Below, piece after piece: positions 43,249 to 52,177 of a stretch of 64,000 nt of DNA. The notes below the pieces were generated by a model that worked only from the letters and a program-made list of their open reading frames with translations, was not told the origin of the DNA and did not search any database. Location: contig NZ_MRTH01000011.1 of the NCBI RefSeq assembly GCF_001956045.1, positions 206,863 through 270,862 of the forward strand, written 5' to 3'. The translations under genes and the position numbers were made by a program. The stretch comes from Paenibacillus sp. FSL H7-0331. Lineage in GTDB: Bacteria > Bacillota > Bacilli > Paenibacillales > NBRC-103111. Each line of letters starts with the position of its first letter. Within the stretch, counting starts at the first letter, position 1.

Positions 43249-45129
43249 ATGTTAAACACGATATTGAGCTCTGAAATTGAACTGCATGTGCGTGAAATGC
43301 TGGCTGCACAGGGAATTGAACCTGAACCTGAGCTGAATATCCAAATTGAGCATCCGATGTACCCTGAGCATGGAGAATACAGTACGAACATTGCCATGAA
43401 GCTGGCTAAAGCTTTACGCAAATCCCCCCTGCACATTGCTGAGGAGCTTCAGCAAAGGCTGGAGCAGAAAGGGAATATAGGGGGAATGGTTGCACAGATT
43501 CAAGTGGCAGCACCCGGTTTTTTAAATTTTCATCTGAATTGGACCGTTTGGGCTGCCAATCAAATCGAAGCCCCGAATGGCTCAGGATCCAAGGTGCTCA
43601 TCGAACACACATCGATCAACCCTAACAAATCAGCTCATATCGGCCATTTAAGAAATTCCTGCATTGGGGATGCACTGGCCCGCATGCTGAGATACGCAGG
43701 ACATGAGGTTGAGGTTCATAATTATATTGATGATCTGGGTAATCAATTAGCAGATACGGTGGTTGGGATTCTGAATACGTCTGCGGAGCAAGCTCATACG
43801 CGTTTTGGGGATTATTGTTGGGATACGTACGCAAAGGTTAATCAAGCCTATAAGGTAAACGCGGAGCTGCAGGAAGCACGTGTTCAGGTGCTGCAGCAAT
43901 TGGAAGAGGGTCATTCCAATATGGCATGGATCGGTTCTTTGGTTGCTGAACGTATCGTTCGCGAACAGTTGGTTGAAATGAAGCAGTTTGGCATTGGATA
44001 TGACGTGCTGGTTTGGGAAAGCAATATTGTGAGAGAAGGTTTCTGGGCATCAACGTTTGATTTGCTGCAGCAGACGGCTGTATTTCGTCAAGTCACGGTG
44101 GGGAAGCTGAGCGGCTGTTGGGTGCTCAAGCAATCAGAGGAGTTGCCGGAGGCGGGTGGAGATACGGATTATCAGGCAGATAAAGTATTGGTCAGATCGA
44201 ACGGGATTTTAACGTATACAGCCAAAGATATTGCCTACCATATGTGGAAATTCGGTATTCTTGAAAAGGATTTTACCTATACCAAATTCGCCGAGCGTGT
44301 GTGGACAACACATCCCAAGGGTGTCAGGAAAACATTTGGTCGAGCGGATACCGTGATCAATGTCATTGATCAGCGACAGCAATATCCACAAGCCATGGTG
44401 AAGCTGGCTCTTGAAGTACTCGGTTATCCGAAGCAAGCCGAGCAATTAAAGCATGTAAGCTATGGAGTCGTATCGCTAAGCCCGGAAACAGCCGCAAGCT
44501 TGGGTGTAGATATCTCGGATGGCAAAAGCTCATACGCGATGTCGGGTCGTCAAGGAATCGGAATTAAGGTATCCGACCTGCTGGATCAGATGGAGCACAT
44601 TATTCATTCAAAGCGTAAAAGAAAACAAGGCTTGTCGAGCAGATCGATAGCAGCAGCGGCGATTCGTTATTATTTGCTAAAGTATCATCTGCAGACTGAA
44701 GTAGTCTTTGATCTACAGCAGGCTACGGAGGTATCCGGTAATTCTGGCGTCTATCTGCTGTATTCGTATGCAAGAGCTAATAGCATTCTGGACAAGGCGG
44801 CTAAGGCTCAGCATCTGTCTAACGGATTTCCGTTACAACCAGACTCCAACCGCTTGTCAGAGTTGGAACCTCAGGAGCAGTTATTGTTCAGACAGCTTGC
44901 ATACTGGCCCGAAACTCTGCAATTATCGATCAACCAGCTTGCTCCTAACTTGATCTGCAGCTATGCTTTCGAGCTGGCTTCTACGTTTAACAACTTTTAT
45001 AGCGTCTGCCCAATAATGAAAGCATCTGAGGAGCAGCGTGAGCTTCGCCTATGGCTTACCCAACGATTCAAAGATACGTTACATCAAGCCTTACAGGTGC
45101 TAGGATTACCAACGCCCAAACGGATGTGA
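43249..45129 (+). CDS. argS: Arginyl-tRNA synthetase, variant form
   Basis: The 626-residue class I enzyme has the HIGH motif at 130-133 in the context HTSINPNKSAHIGHLRN, which differs from the usual bacterial SSPNIAKPFHIGHLRS and is closer to archaeal forms as I recall them. The KMSKS site is replaced by YAMSGRQG, as in many ArgRSs. The length exceeds the common 550-580 residues. ATG follows AAGGAGG. The T-box leader is consistent with an inducible, second ArgRS; whether it is the only ArgRS cannot be told here. Confidence 0.9.
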   Translation: MLNTILSSEIELHVREMLAAQGIEPEPELNIQIEHPMYPEHGEYSTNIAMKLAKALRKSPLHIAEELQQRLEQKGNIGGMVAQIQVAAPGFLNFHLNWTVWAANQIEAPNGSGSKVLIEHTSINPNKSAHIGHLRNSCIGDALARMLRYAGHEVEVHNYIDDLGNQLADTVVGILNTSAEQAHTRFGDYCWDTYAKVNQAYKVNAELQEARVQVLQQLEEGHSNMAWIGSLVAERIVREQLVEMKQFGIGYDVLVWESNIVREGFWASTFDLLQQTAVFRQVTVGKLSGCWVLKQSEELPEAGGDTDYQADKVLVRSNGILTYTAKDIAYHMWKFGILEKDFTYTKFAERVWTTHPKGVRKTFGRADTVINVIDQRQQYPQAMVKLALEVLGYPKQAEQLKHVSYGVVSLSPETAASLGVDISDGKSSYAMSGRQGIGIKVSDLLDQMEHIIHSKRKRKQGLSSRSIAAAAIRYYLLKYHLQTEVVFDLQQATEVSGNSGVYLLYSYARANSILDKAAKAQHLSNGFPLQPDSNRLSELEPQEQLLFRQLAYWPETLQLSINQLAPNLICSYAFELASTFNNFYSVCPIMKASEEQRELRLWLTQRFKDTLHQALQVLGLPTPKRM

Positions 45130-45167
45130 ATTTGTCTTTTAAAAAAGCTTGAAAGAAAACAAAATAT

Positions 45168-45182
45168 TGTTTATGATAAACA
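45168..45182. promoter_or_regulatory. Palindrome TGTTTA-TGA-TAAACA upstream of iclR
   Basis: A perfect 15-base palindrome lies 65 bases before the IclR start codon. A copy of the 12-mer CATTATAAAACA at 45210-45221 lies between it and the gene and recurs, inverted, upstream of the next operon. Both are candidate sites for IclR-type autoregulation. Confidence 0.45.
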
Positions 45183-45246
45183 TATCGCATAATATCAACC
45201 ATCGTTCTACATTATAAAACATTTGGTTGAATCGTAAGGAGTAGCC

Positions 45247-46005
45247 ATGCCAATTATTCAATCCCTGGACCGTGCTTTAAACATTCTCGATTTGTTCGAT
45301 GAGTACACAACTGAATTGAAGATCACCGAGATCAGCAACCGGATGGACCTTCACAAGAGTACGGTGCATTCGCTGTTGAAAACCTTACAGTTACACGGCT
45401 ATATCGAACAGGATGAGGAAACAGGCAAGTACCGGCTTGGCATGCGACTGCTGGAAAAGGGTCAGCTCCTGCTGCAGCGGCTTGATATTCGGTCGTTAGC
45501 ACGTAAGCATCTTGCCGCTTTTACCGATCAAACCGGACAAACCACGCATCTCGTTATTTTGGATGGCAAGGAAGGTGTCTATATTGATAAGGTTGAGGGT
45601 GAGAAGGCAGCGATCCGCTACTCACGAATAGGTCGTAGAGTGCCGCTTCACAGCAGTGCCGTTGGGAAGGCTTTAGTCGCTTTTCGTAAACAAGAAGAGA
45701 TAGAGCTGTTATTGAAGGATTACAGCTATGTCGTTCAAACTTCTTTAACGATCACGAGTAAGGAAGCTTTTCTCACTGAGCTATCCAGGATCGAAAGTCA
45801 GGGCTATGCGGTAGACGATCAGGAGAACGAGCCAGGCGTACGTTGCGCTGCTGCTCCAATCTATGATCATAATGGTCAAGTCGCAGCGGCTATGAGCGTA
45901 TCCACATTATTATCTGCTGTAGACGATAGCCAGTTTCAACAATTGATTGAACTGCTCCTGCAAGAAACGAAGACGATTTCCAAGCTTATGGGTTATCGTC
46001 CTTAG
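45247..46005 (+). CDS. IclR family transcriptional regulator
   Basis: The 252-residue protein has an N-terminal winged helix (about residues 5-75, with LKITEISNRMDLHKSTVHSLLKTL carrying the recognition helix) and a C-terminal IclR ligand-binding domain with GRRVPLHSSAVGKALVAF. The ATG follows AAGGAG at 45237. It stands directly upstream of three sugar-acid genes on the same strand, the arrangement of KdgR-like regulators. It probably senses a sugar acid or 2-keto-3-deoxy sugar acid. Confidence 0.88.
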   Translation: MPIIQSLDRALNILDLFDEYTTELKITEISNRMDLHKSTVHSLLKTLQLHGYIEQDEETGKYRLGMRLLEKGQLLLQRLDIRSLARKHLAAFTDQTGQTTHLVILDGKEGVYIDKVEGEKAAIRYSRIGRRVPLHSSAVGKALVAFRKQEEIELLLKDYSYVVQTSLTITSKEAFLTELSRIESQGYAVDDQENEPGVRCAAAPIYDHNGQVAAAMSVSTLLSAVDDSQFQQLIELLLQETKTISKLMGYRP

Positions 46006-46048
46006 GATTCATGAATGCCTGAATAGGCATTTTATTTTAAAACGAATC

Positions 46049-46068
46049 GAAAACTGTGTTTTATAATG
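46049..46068. promoter_or_regulatory. Candidate IclR operator before the sugar-acid operon
   Basis: AAAACTGTGTTTT is a palindrome (AAAAC-TGT-GTTTT) that overlaps the inverted copy of the CATTATAAAACA 12-mer seen upstream of iclR. It lies about 65-80 bases before the first enzyme gene, a sensible operator place. Binding by the neighbouring IclR protein is inferred. Confidence 0.5.
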
Positions 46069-46130
46069 TCAAACAAAATCATATTTTAGCTTTAACAAAA
46101 ATCAATTTCGAATGGAAGAGGGAGTTATCG

Positions 46131-47012
46131 ATGAGAATTATCCGATATACGAATGCACAATCCTTACCACAACTAGCAGCTGTGAACGAACATGAAGCGG
46201 TGTATAATCTGGAGCAATCTGATTTTATTTCATTAGTAAACGAAGCAAGGGATGCAGGAAAGTCGATTCTGGAGTTTGTGCAAGCGCTGGTTTCGGGTAA
46301 ATCTCCTGTAACAGAGAAGCTTGATCAGCTTGAACTGCTCGTACCCATCGAAGCCCCCGAGGTATGGGCTGCTGGTGTTACTTATGAACGGAGCCGTGAG
46401 GCACGTAACTATGAAGCAACAGGTGGCAAAATGGACGCATCGACCTTCTATGACAAAGTGTATGATGCGGTACGTCCGGAAATTTTCTTCAAATCGACGG
46501 CTGCACGTACAGTTGGGCCTGGCGATTATGTTCAGCTTCGCAGCGATTCGGAGTGGCAGGTTCCAGAGCCGGAGCTTGGACTCGTATTGGATAGCGTTGG
46601 CACGATATTGGGCTATACCATCGGTAATGACATGAGCTGCAGGGATATCGAGGGTGAGAATCCATTGTACTTACCTCAGGCCAAGATGTGGAAGCGTTCT
46701 TGCTCAATTGGACCAGCTATACTGCTGGAGGAAGCTGTTGCTGATCCTTATCAATTCCAAATCACCAGTACCATTTACCGTGATGGGGAAAAGGTTGTAG
46801 AGGGTACAGCCAGTACAGGTCAGCTAAAAAGGAAGCTGGAGGAGCTGGTATCTTTTCTGGTGAGGGACAACGAGGTTTTTGCCGGAACCGTATTGCTGAC
46901 CGGAACTTGCATTGTGCCTCCTAATGAATTTACACTTGCAAATGGGGACCGTATCGACATTGAAATTTCCGGTATTGGTACCTTGATCAATCCAGTCAAA
47001 AGCGCGGACTAA
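46131..47012 (+). CDS. FAH-family 2-keto-3-deoxy sugar-acid dehydratase/hydrolase
   Basis: The 293-residue protein belongs to the fumarylacetoacetate hydrolase fold. Acidic residues in VPEPELGLVLD and the later GNDMSCRDIEGENPLYLPQAK segment match the metal and substrate sites of 2-keto-3-deoxy-D-arabinonate dehydratases, as does YDKVYDAVRPEIFFKS. In the Weimberg-type route this enzyme removes water from the 2-keto-3-deoxypentonate to give 2-oxoglutarate semialdehyde. The ATG at 46131 follows GAGGGAG; the frame is open 25 codons further upstream. It is followed by the matching aldehyde dehydrogenase. Confidence 0.82.
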   Translation: MRIIRYTNAQSLPQLAAVNEHEAVYNLEQSDFISLVNEARDAGKSILEFVQALVSGKSPVTEKLDQLELLVPIEAPEVWAAGVTYERSREARNYEATGGKMDASTFYDKVYDAVRPEIFFKSTAARTVGPGDYVQLRSDSEWQVPEPELGLVLDSVGTILGYTIGNDMSCRDIEGENPLYLPQAKMWKRSCSIGPAILLEEAVADPYQFQITSTIYRDGEKVVEGTASTGQLKRKLEELVSFLVRDNEVFAGTVLLTGTCIVPPNEFTLANGDRIDIEISGIGTLINPVKSAD

Positions 47013-47091
47013 TCCATACCAATTACACCGAATACGCCATTTTAATCCAATTATCCGTTCTAACCAATGACAATTCTAAGGAGGAATTACG

Positions 47092-48558
47092 ATGGGAACA
47101 TTTGCAGGCGAACAAACCTATTTGAATTATATCAATGGTGAATGGAAGGCAGCCTCTACAGGCAAAACCATTTCGAGTATCAACCCGGCGAGCCGCCATG
47201 AAGTGGTGGGTTATGTCCAATCCTCGTCCGCCGAGGATTTGAACGAAACCGTAGCTGCAGCGAAAGCCGCGGCCAAAGCATGGAGAAAGCTCTCCGGTGC
47301 AGCAAGAGGTGATTATTTATTCAAAGCGGCCAACGTACTCGAACGTCGCTTGGATGAGGTTGCTGAATCGATGACCAGAGAAATGGGCAAAACGTTGCCG
47401 GAAGCCAAAGGTGAAACCGCTCGTGGTGTAGCGATTCTACGATACTATGCCGGAGAAGGCATGCGTAAAATCGGCGATGTGATTCCTTCTACAGATAGCG
47501 AAGCACTCATGTTCACGACCCGCGTTCCTCTTGGTGTGGTCGGTGTCATTTCACCTTGGAATTTCCCGGTGGCGATTCCCATTTGGAAAATGGCACCTGC
47601 GTTGATCTACGGAAACACAGTTGTTCTCAAGCCCGCAACAGAAACAGCAGTTACTGCAGCCAAAATCATCGAATGCTTTGCTGAAGCGGGTCTTCCGGCA
47701 GGCGTTATCAATTTAATTACAGGCAGCGGCTCCGTTATCGGTCAAGGTCTTGCTGAGCATAAAGATGTTAACGGCATTACCTTTACCGGCTCCAATCAGG
47801 TAGGCAAAAGCGTGGGACAAGCAGCATTGGCGAGAGGTGCCAAGTATCAGCTGGAAATGGGCGGGAAAAATCCGGTCATTATCGCGGACGATGCGAATCT
47901 GGATTTGGCAGTAGATGGTACGATCAGCGGCGGTATCAAATCAACTGGGCAAAAATGTACAGCGACTTCGCGGGTTATTGTGATGAGTGCTGTTTATGAA
48001 GCGTTCAAAGACAAGCTCGTTACCAAGGTTAGGGATTTGAAGGTAGGTCATGGTTTGGAGCAGGGAACCTGGTTAGGACCTTGTGCGAATGAAAATCAGC
48101 TAAATACCGTTGTTTCTTACATTGAAAAAGGGATTGCCGAAGGCGCAGAGCTGCTTGTTGGAGGCGCGCGTCCTGATCAGGCGGATCTGGCTGATGGGTT
48201 CTATATTCAACCTACGGTATTCGATAAAGTAACACCCGATATGGCCATTGCCCGCGAGGAGGTTTTTGGACCTTTGCTCGCTTTAATCAAGGTCGACACG
48301 ATGGAAGAGGCGATTGAACTGGCTAATGACTCCGATTATGGACTCAGCGCCTCGATTTACACACAAAACATTAGCAATATATTGGCCTTTATTCAGGATA
48401 TGGATGCAGGTCTGGTAAGAATTAATGCGGAAACAGCTGGTGTTGAGCTGCAAGCTCCATTCGGTGGTATGAAACAATCAAGCTCACATTCACGTGAGCA
48501 GGGTCAAGCGGCTATTGAATTTTTCACTGCGATAAAAACCGTATTTTTAAAATCCTAG
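47092..48558 (+). CDS. 2-oxoglutarate semialdehyde dehydrogenase (aldehyde dehydrogenase family)
   Basis: The 488-residue enzyme is a standard NAD(P)-dependent ALDH with the catalytic Cys in [10 protein letters not shown], the general base Glu in [10 protein letters not shown] and the Rossmann motif [11 protein letters not shown]. It is of the YcbD/KGSADH type by sequence and by context: an FAH-fold dehydratase precedes it and a YjhG/YagF-type dehydratase follows. It would oxidise 2-oxoglutarate semialdehyde to 2-oxoglutarate for the citric-acid cycle. AAGGAGG lies upstream of the ATG; gaps to neighbours are 79 and 87 bases. Confidence 0.87.
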   Translation: MGTFAGEQTYLNYINGEWKAASTGKTISSINPASRHEVVGYVQSSSAEDLNETVAAAKAAAKAWRKLSGAARGDYLFKAANVLERRLDEVAESMTREMGKTLPEAKGETARGVAILRYYAGEGMRKIGDVIPSTDSEALMFTTRVPLGVVGVISPWNFPVAIPIWKMAPALIYGNTVVLKPATETAVTAAKIIECFAEAGLPAGVINLITGSGSVIGQGLAEHKDVNGITFTGSNQVGKSVGQAALARGAKYQLEMGGKNPVIIADDANLDLAVDGTISGGIKSTGQKCTATSRVIVMSAVYEAFKDKLVTKVRDLKVGHGLEQGTWLGPCANENQLNTVVSYIEKGIAEGAELLVGGARPDQADLADGFYIQPTVFDKVTPDMAIAREEVFGPLLALIKVDTMEEAIELANDSDYGLSASIYTQNISNILAFIQDMDAGLVRINAETAGVELQAPFGGMKQSSSHSREQGQAAIEFFTAIKTVFLKS

Positions 48559-48645
48559 TCATCCTGCCCAAATAATTTTAATCATAGAGCTGAATATGGA
48601 AGGATATCCATACTGTACAGAACGTCAGGAAAGAAGGGTTCCACA

Positions 48646-50619
48646 TTGAGTGAGCAGTTAAATCAGATTATGGGCACCGACCATTCGCAAATATATGAAA
48701 TTCATACCCATGCTTCCGGTCCCGAGGGCTCGCTTCCGTTAACGCGGGAGATGCTGCTGAATTCACCGAGCGGTGATTTATTCGGGCTCTCGCAAAATGT
48801 TGGAATGGGCTGGAAGCCCTCTCGCCTGAGTGGCAAGCAGTTTCTGCTGCTGAGCACGCAAGGTGGAATCCGTAAGGATGATGGGACTCCGGTTGCTCTT
48901 GGTTATCATACGGGCCATTGGGAAATAGGTCTGCTTATGGAAGAAGCAGCTAATGAGATCGCCGATAACGGCGGTCTGCCTTTTGCCGGCTATGTGAGCG
49001 ATCCCTGCGATGGCCGTTCCCAGGGAACGACCGGAATGTTCGATTCATTGCCTTACCGTAATGATGCGGCTATCGTTTTTCGACGGCTGGTTCGTTCATT
49101 ACCGACCCGCAGAGGGGTCATTGGCGTAGCGACCTGTGATAAAGGGCTGCCCGCGATGATGATGGCGCTTGCTGGTATACATGATTTGCCTTGCATTATT
49201 GTTCCAGGAGGTGTGACGCTCCCTCCAACAAATGGCGAGGATGCAGGCAAGATTCAGACGATAGGCGCCCGTTATTCGAATGGGGAGCTATCGCTGGAAG
49301 ATGCAGCCGATTTGGGCTGTCGCGCCTGTGCAACTCCAGGAGGTGGCTGTCAGTTTCTCGGGACGGCAGCAACGGCGCAGGTCGTTGCCGAGGCGCTTGG
49401 CATGACCATTCCGCATGCAGCCTTGTCTCCCTCCGGTCAGCCGATTTGGAAGGAGATGTCCCGCCAATCCGCACGAGCTATGATGGCGATGGAAGCCAAG
49501 GGTATCAAGATGAAGGATATTTTGACGGAATCGGCTATCCGCAACGCGATGGCAGTACATGCCGCTTTTGGCGGTTCGACCAATCTGCTGCTGCACATTC
49601 CGGCCATTGCCCATGCGGCGGGGCTGCCTGTGCCTACGGTTCAGGATTGGATTAAGATCAATAAATCGGTTCCGCGTTTGGTCAGTGTGCTGCCGAATGG
49701 ACCGGATTATCATCCGACAGTACGCGTATTTCTGGCGGGTGGCGTACCCGAAGTGATGCTGCATCTAAGAAGGCTCGGTGTATTGGATGTGGATGTAATG
49801 ACAGTTACAGGGGAAAAGCTGTCGACGGTTCTCGATTGGTGGGAAACGAGCGAGCGTCGGAAAGCGCTTAAGAAGCTGCTGCTGGATGCCGATGGTGTTG
49901 AAGCGGATGCTGTCATTATGACACCCGAGCAATCCAAACGAAGAGGGCTTACTTCAACCGTAACCTTTCCGATGGGGAATCTGGCTCCGGAAGGCTCAGT
50001 AATTAAATCAACAGCTATCGATGCATCCGTTGTTGGTGAGGATGGTGTTTATCGTCACCGCGGCCAAGCAAAGGTCTATACCTCTGAGCGCGAAGCGATC
50101 TTTGCCATTAAAAGTGGAGGCGTAGTGGCTGGTGATATTATGGTGCTGATCGGTCGTGGTCCTTCTGGAACCGGAATGGAAGAAACCTACCAATTAACAT
50201 CAGCGCTTAAGCATCTGCCTTTTGGCAAATACGTTTCGCTCATTACCGATGCCCGATTCTCGGGGGTATCAACAGGAGCTTGTATTGGTCATGTCGGACC
50301 CGAGGCACTTGCTGGTGGTCCGATAGGGAAGCTGCGTAATGGCGATACGATTGATATCGTAGTGAACCGTGATACCCTTGAAGGCAGCGTTCATTTTATC
50401 GGTCACGGCGATGATCTCGTCAGTCCGGAGGAGGGTGCGCTCATTCTTCAGGCTCGTGACCCGCATCCTGATCTGGCTCCCGATGCGAAACTGCCGGATG
50501 ATACCCGATTATGGGCAGCACTGCAAGCGGTTAGCGGCGGCACTTGGCGGGGAAGCATCTATGATGTGGAACGAATCGTAACGGCACTGGAAGCAGGCAA
50601 GAAATCGTTAGGCTGGTAA
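48646..50619 (+). CDS. Sugar-acid dehydratase of the YjhG/YagF (IlvD/Edd) family
   Basis: The 657-residue protein has the three iron-sulfur cysteines of the family in [20 protein letters not shown] and [14 protein letters not shown]. The length fits the YjhG/YagF branch (about 655), known for D-xylonate dehydration in Escherichia coli. It would form a 2-keto-3-deoxy sugar acid for the two enzymes upstream. The start is TTG at 48646 behind GAAGGG. The exact substrate (xylonate, arabinonate or another aldonate) cannot be fixed from sequence. A strong terminator follows. Confidence 0.9.
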   Translation: MSEQLNQIMGTDHSQIYEIHTHASGPEGSLPLTREMLLNSPSGDLFGLSQNVGMGWKPSRLSGKQFLLLSTQGGIRKDDGTPVALGYHTGHWEIGLLMEEAANEIADNGGLPFAGYVSDPCDGRSQGTTGMFDSLPYRNDAAIVFRRLVRSLPTRRGVIGVATCDKGLPAMMMALAGIHDLPCIIVPGGVTLPPTNGEDAGKIQTIGARYSNGELSLEDAADLGCRACATPGGGCQFLGTAATAQVVAEALGMTIPHAALSPSGQPIWKEMSRQSARAMMAMEAKGIKMKDILTESAIRNAMAVHAAFGGSTNLLLHIPAIAHAAGLPVPTVQDWIKINKSVPRLVSVLPNGPDYHPTVRVFLAGGVPEVMLHLRRLGVLDVDVMTVTGEKLSTVLDWWETSERRKALKKLLLDADGVEADAVIMTPEQSKRRGLTSTVTFPMGNLAPEGSVIKSTAIDASVVGEDGVYRHRGQAKVYTSEREAIFAIKSGGVVAGDIMVLIGRGPSGTGMEETYQLTSALKHLPFGKYVSLITDARFSGVSTGACIGHVGPEALAGGPIGKLRNGDTIDIVVNRDTLEGSVHFIGHGDDLVSPEEGALILQARDPHPDLAPDAKLPDDTRLWAALQAVSGGTWRGSIYDVERIVTALEAGKKSLGW

Positions 50620-50660
50620 ACCAAATATCCCTGGACTCATAGGGGAAGCTTTAATAAAAC

Positions 50661-50735
50661 AAGCCGGAGAATCAGGCTGGAATCAAGGCGAACGCATCGC
50701 TCTTGTATTCGGCTGCAGGATTCTCCGGTTTTTTC
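50661..50735 (+). terminator. Terminator after the sugar-acid operon
   Basis: AAGCCGGAGAATC pairs with GATTCTCCGGTTTT at the far end of a 75-base span that holds further weak pairing, followed by TTTTTC. Confidence 0.82.
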
Positions 50736-50812
50736 TTGCTGTAGTTTCTATATTTGGCCTGACATAGTATGATAGGATAGATAGGAAAATACGGTATCAA
50801 GGAGAGGGAAAC

Positions 50813-51316
50813 ATGAGTATAGGCAGCATATTATTGCAAACGTCTATCGATACCTTCAAGAGTGCAGAGAGGCTGGGCTATAAAACATTATTGCAATTAT
50901 CCTATGAGGAACTGCACTTGAAACCAAGTCCTGAATCGAATTCTATAGCGATTATCGTTAAACATCTCCATGGAAATATGCTTTCACGCTGGACCGATTT
51001 TCTTACCACAGATGGTGAAAAGCCAAGCCGTAATCGGGATGCCGAGTTTGAAGAAGGTTATGATACCCGCGAAGCACTTCTGGAAGCTTGGCGTTCAGGC
51101 TGGGAGCTTACGTTTGAGACCTTACAAGAATTGAAGGAAGAAGACCTGCTGAGTAACATCACAATACGCGGAGAGGTACATAACGTGATTCAGGCCATAT
51201 CCAGACAGATTCAACATTATGGTTATCATGTGGGACAAATTGTGTATATCGGCAAGCAGATCAAGGATGCGGATTGGCAGCAGCTTAGTGTTCCCAAGAA
51301 AGCATCGCGGTTATAA
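50813..51316 (+). CDS. DinB/DUF1572 superfamily protein
   Basis: The 167-residue protein fits the four-helix DinB/YfiT-like fold (DUF1572): the putative metal-binding His residues are in VKHLHGNML and QIQHYGYHVGQ. Members include thiol- or metal-dependent transferases, but the activity of this branch is unknown. The ATG follows AAGGAGAGGG. It lies alone between a terminator and the HisA-like gene, 86 bases before it. Confidence 0.8.
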   Translation: MSIGSILLQTSIDTFKSAERLGYKTLLQLSYEELHLKPSPESNSIAIIVKHLHGNMLSRWTDFLTTDGEKPSRNRDAEFEEGYDTREALLEAWRSGWELTFETLQELKEEDLLSNITIRGEVHNVIQAISRQIQHYGYHVGQIVYIGKQIKDADWQQLSVPKKASRL

Positions 51317-51402
51317 TCACGTCGATTCCACAATTATGATTACAAATATAAACAAAGTGATCAGGATGAACAGCATGATCAGATAGAAGGTAGGTAACTA
51401 AT

Positions 51403-52164
51403 TTGAAATTTCGGCCCTGTATTGATTTACACCAAGGTAAGGTCAAACAAATAGTAGGTGATACTTTAAGTGCGGCTAACCATGATGTTGTAGAAAATTT
51501 CGTTTCCGAGTACGATTCTGCGCACTATGCCTCCATGTTCCAACAGGATCAACTGCGGGGCGGGCATGTGATCATGCTTGGTGGCGGTAATGAAGAGGCG
51601 GCTAAGCAGGCGCTTGGCACTTATCCGGGTGGTCTTCAGATTGGTGGAGGCATCACAGCGGATAACGCAGTTTCCTACTTGGAGCAAGGTGCGTCGCATG
51701 TGATCGTGACCTCATACATTTTCCGTGATGGCGAGCTGGATATGCATAATTTGCGTCGGATTGTAGAAGCTGTAGGCAAGGAAAAACTTGTCATCGATCT
51801 AAGCTGCAAAGCTAAAGACGGGGTATGGTATGTCGTAACGAACCAATGGAAAACGTTCAGCAACTTTGAAGTGAATCAAGCAAATATACGTGAGCTGGCA
51901 AGCTATTGTGATGAATTTCTTGTTCATGCGGTCGATGTAGAAGGCAAACGTACAGGCATTCATGAAAGTCTGGTTCGTCATTTGGCTGATTGGGTAACGA
52001 TTCCGACAACCTATGCAGGAGGAGCTCGTTCCATGGAGGATTTGGAGCTGTTCAGGTCCATTGTACATGGAAAAATGGATATAACCGTAGGCAGCGCTTT
52101 GGATATTTTTGGCGGAAGCTTATCCTACAAGGATGTTGTTGCTTATTGCGGCCAAGCAGAGTAA
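51403..52164 (+). CDS. HisA of the eukaryotic HIS6 type (ProFAR isomerase-like)
   Basis: The 253-residue TIM-barrel protein carries a set of segments I recognise from yeast HIS6 rather than from bacterial HisA: CIDLHQGKVKQIVG, NFVSEYDSAHYASMF, GGHVIMLGGGNEEAA, LQIGGGITADN, VIVTSYIFRDGEL, DEFLVHAVDVEGKRTGI and GKMDITVGSALDIFGG. HisA/HIS6 converts ProFAR to PRFAR in histidine synthesis. It stands alone without other his genes. The TTG start follows GAAGGTAGG. Its stop TAA overlaps the ribosome site of the following P450, so the two are coupled. Activity is inferred from conserved motifs. Confidence 0.85.
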   Translation: MKFRPCIDLHQGKVKQIVGDTLSAANHDVVENFVSEYDSAHYASMFQQDQLRGGHVIMLGGGNEEAAKQALGTYPGGLQIGGGITADNAVSYLEQGASHVIVTSYIFRDGELDMHNLRRIVEAVGKEKLVIDLSCKAKDGVWYVVTNQWKTFSNFEVNQANIRELASYCDEFLVHAVDVEGKRTGIHESLVRHLADWVTIPTTYAGGARSMEDLELFRSIVHGKMDITVGSALDIFGGSLSYKDVVAYCGQAE

Positions 52165-52177
52165 GGAGGCGACGACC

